Source of the DNA: Clostridia bacterium
Lineage (GTDB): Bacteria; Bacillota; Clostridia; Oscillospirales; Acutalibacteraceae
Length of the DNA stretch: 7,091 bases
Direction: 5' to 3'
NCBI GenBank assembly: GCA_900769775.1
Contig: CAAGHT010000119.1
Location: 1 to 7,091 of the forward strand
Shown here: positions 5,366 to 7,091 of the stretch, one piece after another
Numbering within the stretch: position 1 is the first letter of the stretch
How the letters are laid out: each line of letters opens with the position of its first letter
Notes under the pieces: generated by a model
Told to the model about the DNA's origin: nothing
The model's database searches: none
What the model saw: only the letters and a program-made list of their open reading frames with translations
Program-made: the position numbers and the translations under genes

Positions 5366-6368
5366 TAATTTTAAGAAGCTTTGCACCATACCTGCCGTAT
5401 CTGGAAACGAAAAAGCAATCAGAGATTATATCATTTCCGAGATTAAAAACTACTGTGAATGGTCGGTTGACAGAAACGGAAATTTAATCTGCCTTAAAAA
5501 GGGAAAAAGGTCTGCCGCAAGGAAGATAATGGTAGATGCTCATATCGATGAGGTCGGTATAATTGTAACAGGATATACCGATTTGGGATATTTGCGCTTT
5601 GCAACAGTCGGCGGAATATCGCCTGCCGTAATGAGCGCTCGCCGCGTTATCTTCGAAAACGGCACTATCGGTATAATTGGTTCAAAGCCGGTGCATTTAG
5701 CCTCGACTGACGAAAAGAAAAAATATCCCGATGAGGACAACTTATATATTGATATCGGAGCTGACAGTGAGGAAGAAGCGAAGACTCTTGTTTCGCTCGG
5801 CTCAGTTGCAGTTTTTGAGGGCAAAGTTACAGAGCAGGGTGACAACATTATTGCTCGCGCCATAGATGACAGAGCAGGTGTTGCCGTTCTGATAGAGCTT
5901 TTAAAAAGCCCTGCCGAATATGATTTTTGCGCTACCTTCACTGTTCAGGAGGAGGTTGGCTGTCGCGGAGCAAAAACCGCCGCATATTCTCTCGACCCCG
6001 ACGGCGCAATAGTTTTAGAGGCAACCACCGCCGCCGATTTAGAGGGTGTCTCCTCTGATAAGCAGGTGTGCCGTCTCGGTGACGGTCCTGCCGTTTCCTT
6101 TATGGACCGCTCAACCCTTTATGATAAGCGACTTTATGAAGCTGCGCTTAAAAGTGGTATTAAATGTCAGCCGAAGGCGGCAGTAGCCGGCGGAAACAAC
6201 TCGGGAGCCGTTCATTTAACCCGCGGTGGTGTTCCCACCCTTGCAATTTCGGTTCCATGCCGATATATTCACTCTCCCTCCTGCCTTGCAAATATCGGTG
6301 ATATCAAGGGAATGAAGGAGCTTGCAGAGTATATGATTTGCAAAATGGCTTCTGGTGAGCTTTTATGA
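5358..6368 (+). CDS. M42-family metallo-aminopeptidase, second of a tandem pair
   Basis: A second cytosolic M42 aminopeptidase, 336 residues, clearly paralogous to the preceding one but quite diverged. The N-terminus is canonical (IPAVSGNEKAIRDYI, 11-25; NGNLICLKKG, 40-49). Metal and catalytic positions: H62 and D64 in VDAHIDEVG, D170 in AIDDRAG, E198 and E199 in VQEEVGCRGA, E221 in VLEATTAAD (a Glu where the first copy has Asp222), and H305 in YIHSPS. I chose ATG at 5358, which has GGGGGG (5344-5349) 8 bases upstream; GTG at 5349 would add three residues but has no ribosome binding site. The gene overlaps the previous one by 8 bases and the next by 4 (ATGA), so the block is translationally coupled. 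M42 enzymes usually assemble as dodecameric tetrahedra; a mixed complex with the neighbouring paralog is possible but is inference. Confidence 0.93.
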   Translation: MIDNFKKLCTIPAVSGNEKAIRDYIISEIKNYCEWSVDRNGNLICLKKGKRSAARKIMVDAHIDEVGIIVTGYTDLGYLRFATVGGISPAVMSARRVIFENGTIGIIGSKPVHLASTDEKKKYPDEDNLYIDIGADSEEEAKTLVSLGSVAVFEGKVTEQGDNIIARAIDDRAGVAVLIELLKSPAEYDFCATFTVQEEVGCRGAKTAAYSLDPDGAIVLEATTAADLEGVSSDKQVCRLGDGPAVSFMDRSTLYDKRLYEAALKSGIKCQPKAAVAGGNNSGAVHLTRGGVPTLAISVPCRYIHSPSCLANIGDIKGMKELAEYMICKMASGELL

Positions 6369-7072
6369 TAAAAAAGGTTGACACTCTGCCGAGCATTCCT
6401 GTGTCTTCGATGTCTCTTGCAAAGATTTATGCTCAAAAGAGAGCCTTTAGCGACTCTCCTCTCGAGAATAATTTTTGGGTACAGACCGATGATTCGGATA
6501 AAATAACCGCCGTTATAAGCGAGGACATCGGCAGTATGAATTTATACTGCGACGGCGCTGACTACGGCGAGCTTTACGATTTTTTATCGGTCCTTCGCCC
6601 CTCGGTTATTTTCACCGAATATGAAAATGCCCTGCCGCTCAAAATAAAATGTGAGCGTGTTCGCAATATGCTGACCGTGAAGAGTATCAAAACCGAAAGC
6701 TTGGTCGAGGATTTCACTTTGCAGCAGCTTTATGACCGACTGAACAGCGGCTGCGATGTCGATATTCATCTTCCTCCCTTTGAGGCTTTCGCCCCCGATG
6801 TTTCTCATCGGCTTCGCCACGGCGGCGCAGTTGCCGTAACGCGGGAATACGGCGCAGCACTCGCCTTTTTGTATGACGGCGGCGGTGTTATGAGCGGCAT
6901 TGCCCTTAGCCCCGAATTTCGCGGCAAGGGGCTTGGAAAGTCTCTTTTAAGGGATCTTTTAGCAAATATTGACGGCGACTTCTTCGTTGCCGCAAATGAT
7001 GTAAACAAAAACTTTTACCTGAGAAATGGTTTCACCCTCAGTGGTAGCGTTTGCTTTGGGAAAATGGAGTAG
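6365..7072 (+). CDS. GNAT-family N-acetyltransferase
   Basis: A 235-residue protein whose C-terminal half (about 130-235) is a GNAT acetyltransferase domain using acetyl-CoA. The acetyl-CoA pyrophosphate loop is visible as RGKGLG (186-191), within a strand-loop-helix running from SGIALSPEF to SLLRDLLANI. The closing FYLRNGF (217-223) is the usual late motif. The N-terminal 110 residues match no motif I recognise; they may be a degenerate second GNAT-like lobe or a specificity domain. The substrate is unknown: small molecule, amino acid and protein N-terminus are all possible. The start ATG overlaps the previous stop (ATGA), with GGTGAG 5 bases upstream, so it belongs to the murD operon. The gene ends with TAG and another gene begins 3 bases later. 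Confidence 0.85.
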   Translation: MIKKVDTLPSIPVSSMSLAKIYAQKRAFSDSPLENNFWVQTDDSDKITAVISEDIGSMNLYCDGADYGELYDFLSVLRPSVIFTEYENALPLKIKCERVRNMLTVKSIKTESLVEDFTLQQLYDRLNSGCDVDIHLPPFEAFAPDVSHRLRHGGAVAVTREYGAALAFLYDGGGVMSGIALSPEFRGKGLGKSLLRDLLANIDGDFFVAANDVNKNFYLRNGFTLSGSVCFGKME

Positions 7073-7075
7073 AAA

Positions 7076-7091
7076 ATGACAGATTTTTTTA
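7076..7091 (+). CDS. Start of a further operon gene (five codons visible)
   Basis: ATG at 7076 begins MTDFF and runs off the window. GGAG (7066-7069), 6 bases upstream inside the end of the acetyltransferase gene, is a well-placed ribosome binding site, and the gap to the previous stop is only 3 bases. It is very likely a real gene start continuing the operon; the product cannot be identified from five residues. Confidence 0.6.

Noticed and set aside
1..7091. Mobile element, CRISPR array, defence system, tRNA or rRNA gene
   Set aside because: I saw no direct-repeat array, transposase or recombinase, terminal repeats, or structural RNA pattern. Gene content and base composition look like stable chromosomal housekeeping and transport genes.

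Overview
This window looks like an ordinary chromosomal segment from a low-to-moderate GC Firmicute, most likely a gut-type member of the Clostridia (Oscillospiraceae/Lachnospiraceae-like). The reasons are strong GGAGG-type ribosome binding sites, sigma-A promoters of textbook spacing, mixed ATG/GTG/TTG starts, a BMP-family nucleoside-type ABC uptake system, and protein variants I associate with Clostridia. The taxonomic call is inference from style and from remembered family variants, not from a database match.

Layout. Positions 1-2740 are transcribed leftward (minus strand) and carry the first two genes of an ABC importer. A BMP-family lipoprotein (1541-2740) is followed by a tandem-domain ABC ATPase (1-1431). 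The ATPase lacks only its last few dozen residues, which lie beyond the left edge. The 109-bp gap between them holds a perfect 12-bp GC-rich hairpin and a second long imperfect stem-loop. Together with the highly biased codons of the lipoprotein gene, this suggests that the binding protein is made in excess over the ATPase and the permeases expected further left.

Positions 2741-2975 are an AT-rich divergent control region. It has one clear promoter firing left (TTGAAA-17-TATAAT) and one firing right (TTGATA-17-TATAAT). The right-hand promoter decides the start of the next gene, because the longest reading frame begins upstream of its own transcription start.

Positions 2976-7091 are a tightly packed rightward operon: murD (TTG start), two tandem but divergent M42-family metallo-aminopeptidases, a GNAT acetyltransferase, and the first five codons of another gene. 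Genes overlap by 1 to 8 bases or are a few bases apart, so translational coupling is likely. No internal terminator is visible. The biology is peptidoglycan precursor synthesis (MurD, adding D-Glu to UDP-MurNAc-L-Ala) placed with cytosolic peptide degradation (M42) and an acetyltransferase of unknown substrate.

I found no mobile element, CRISPR array, tRNA/rRNA gene or clear novel system. The most interesting points are the paired M42 paralogs next to murD, the changed active-site loop of MurD, and the structured RNA between the lipoprotein and ATPase genes.
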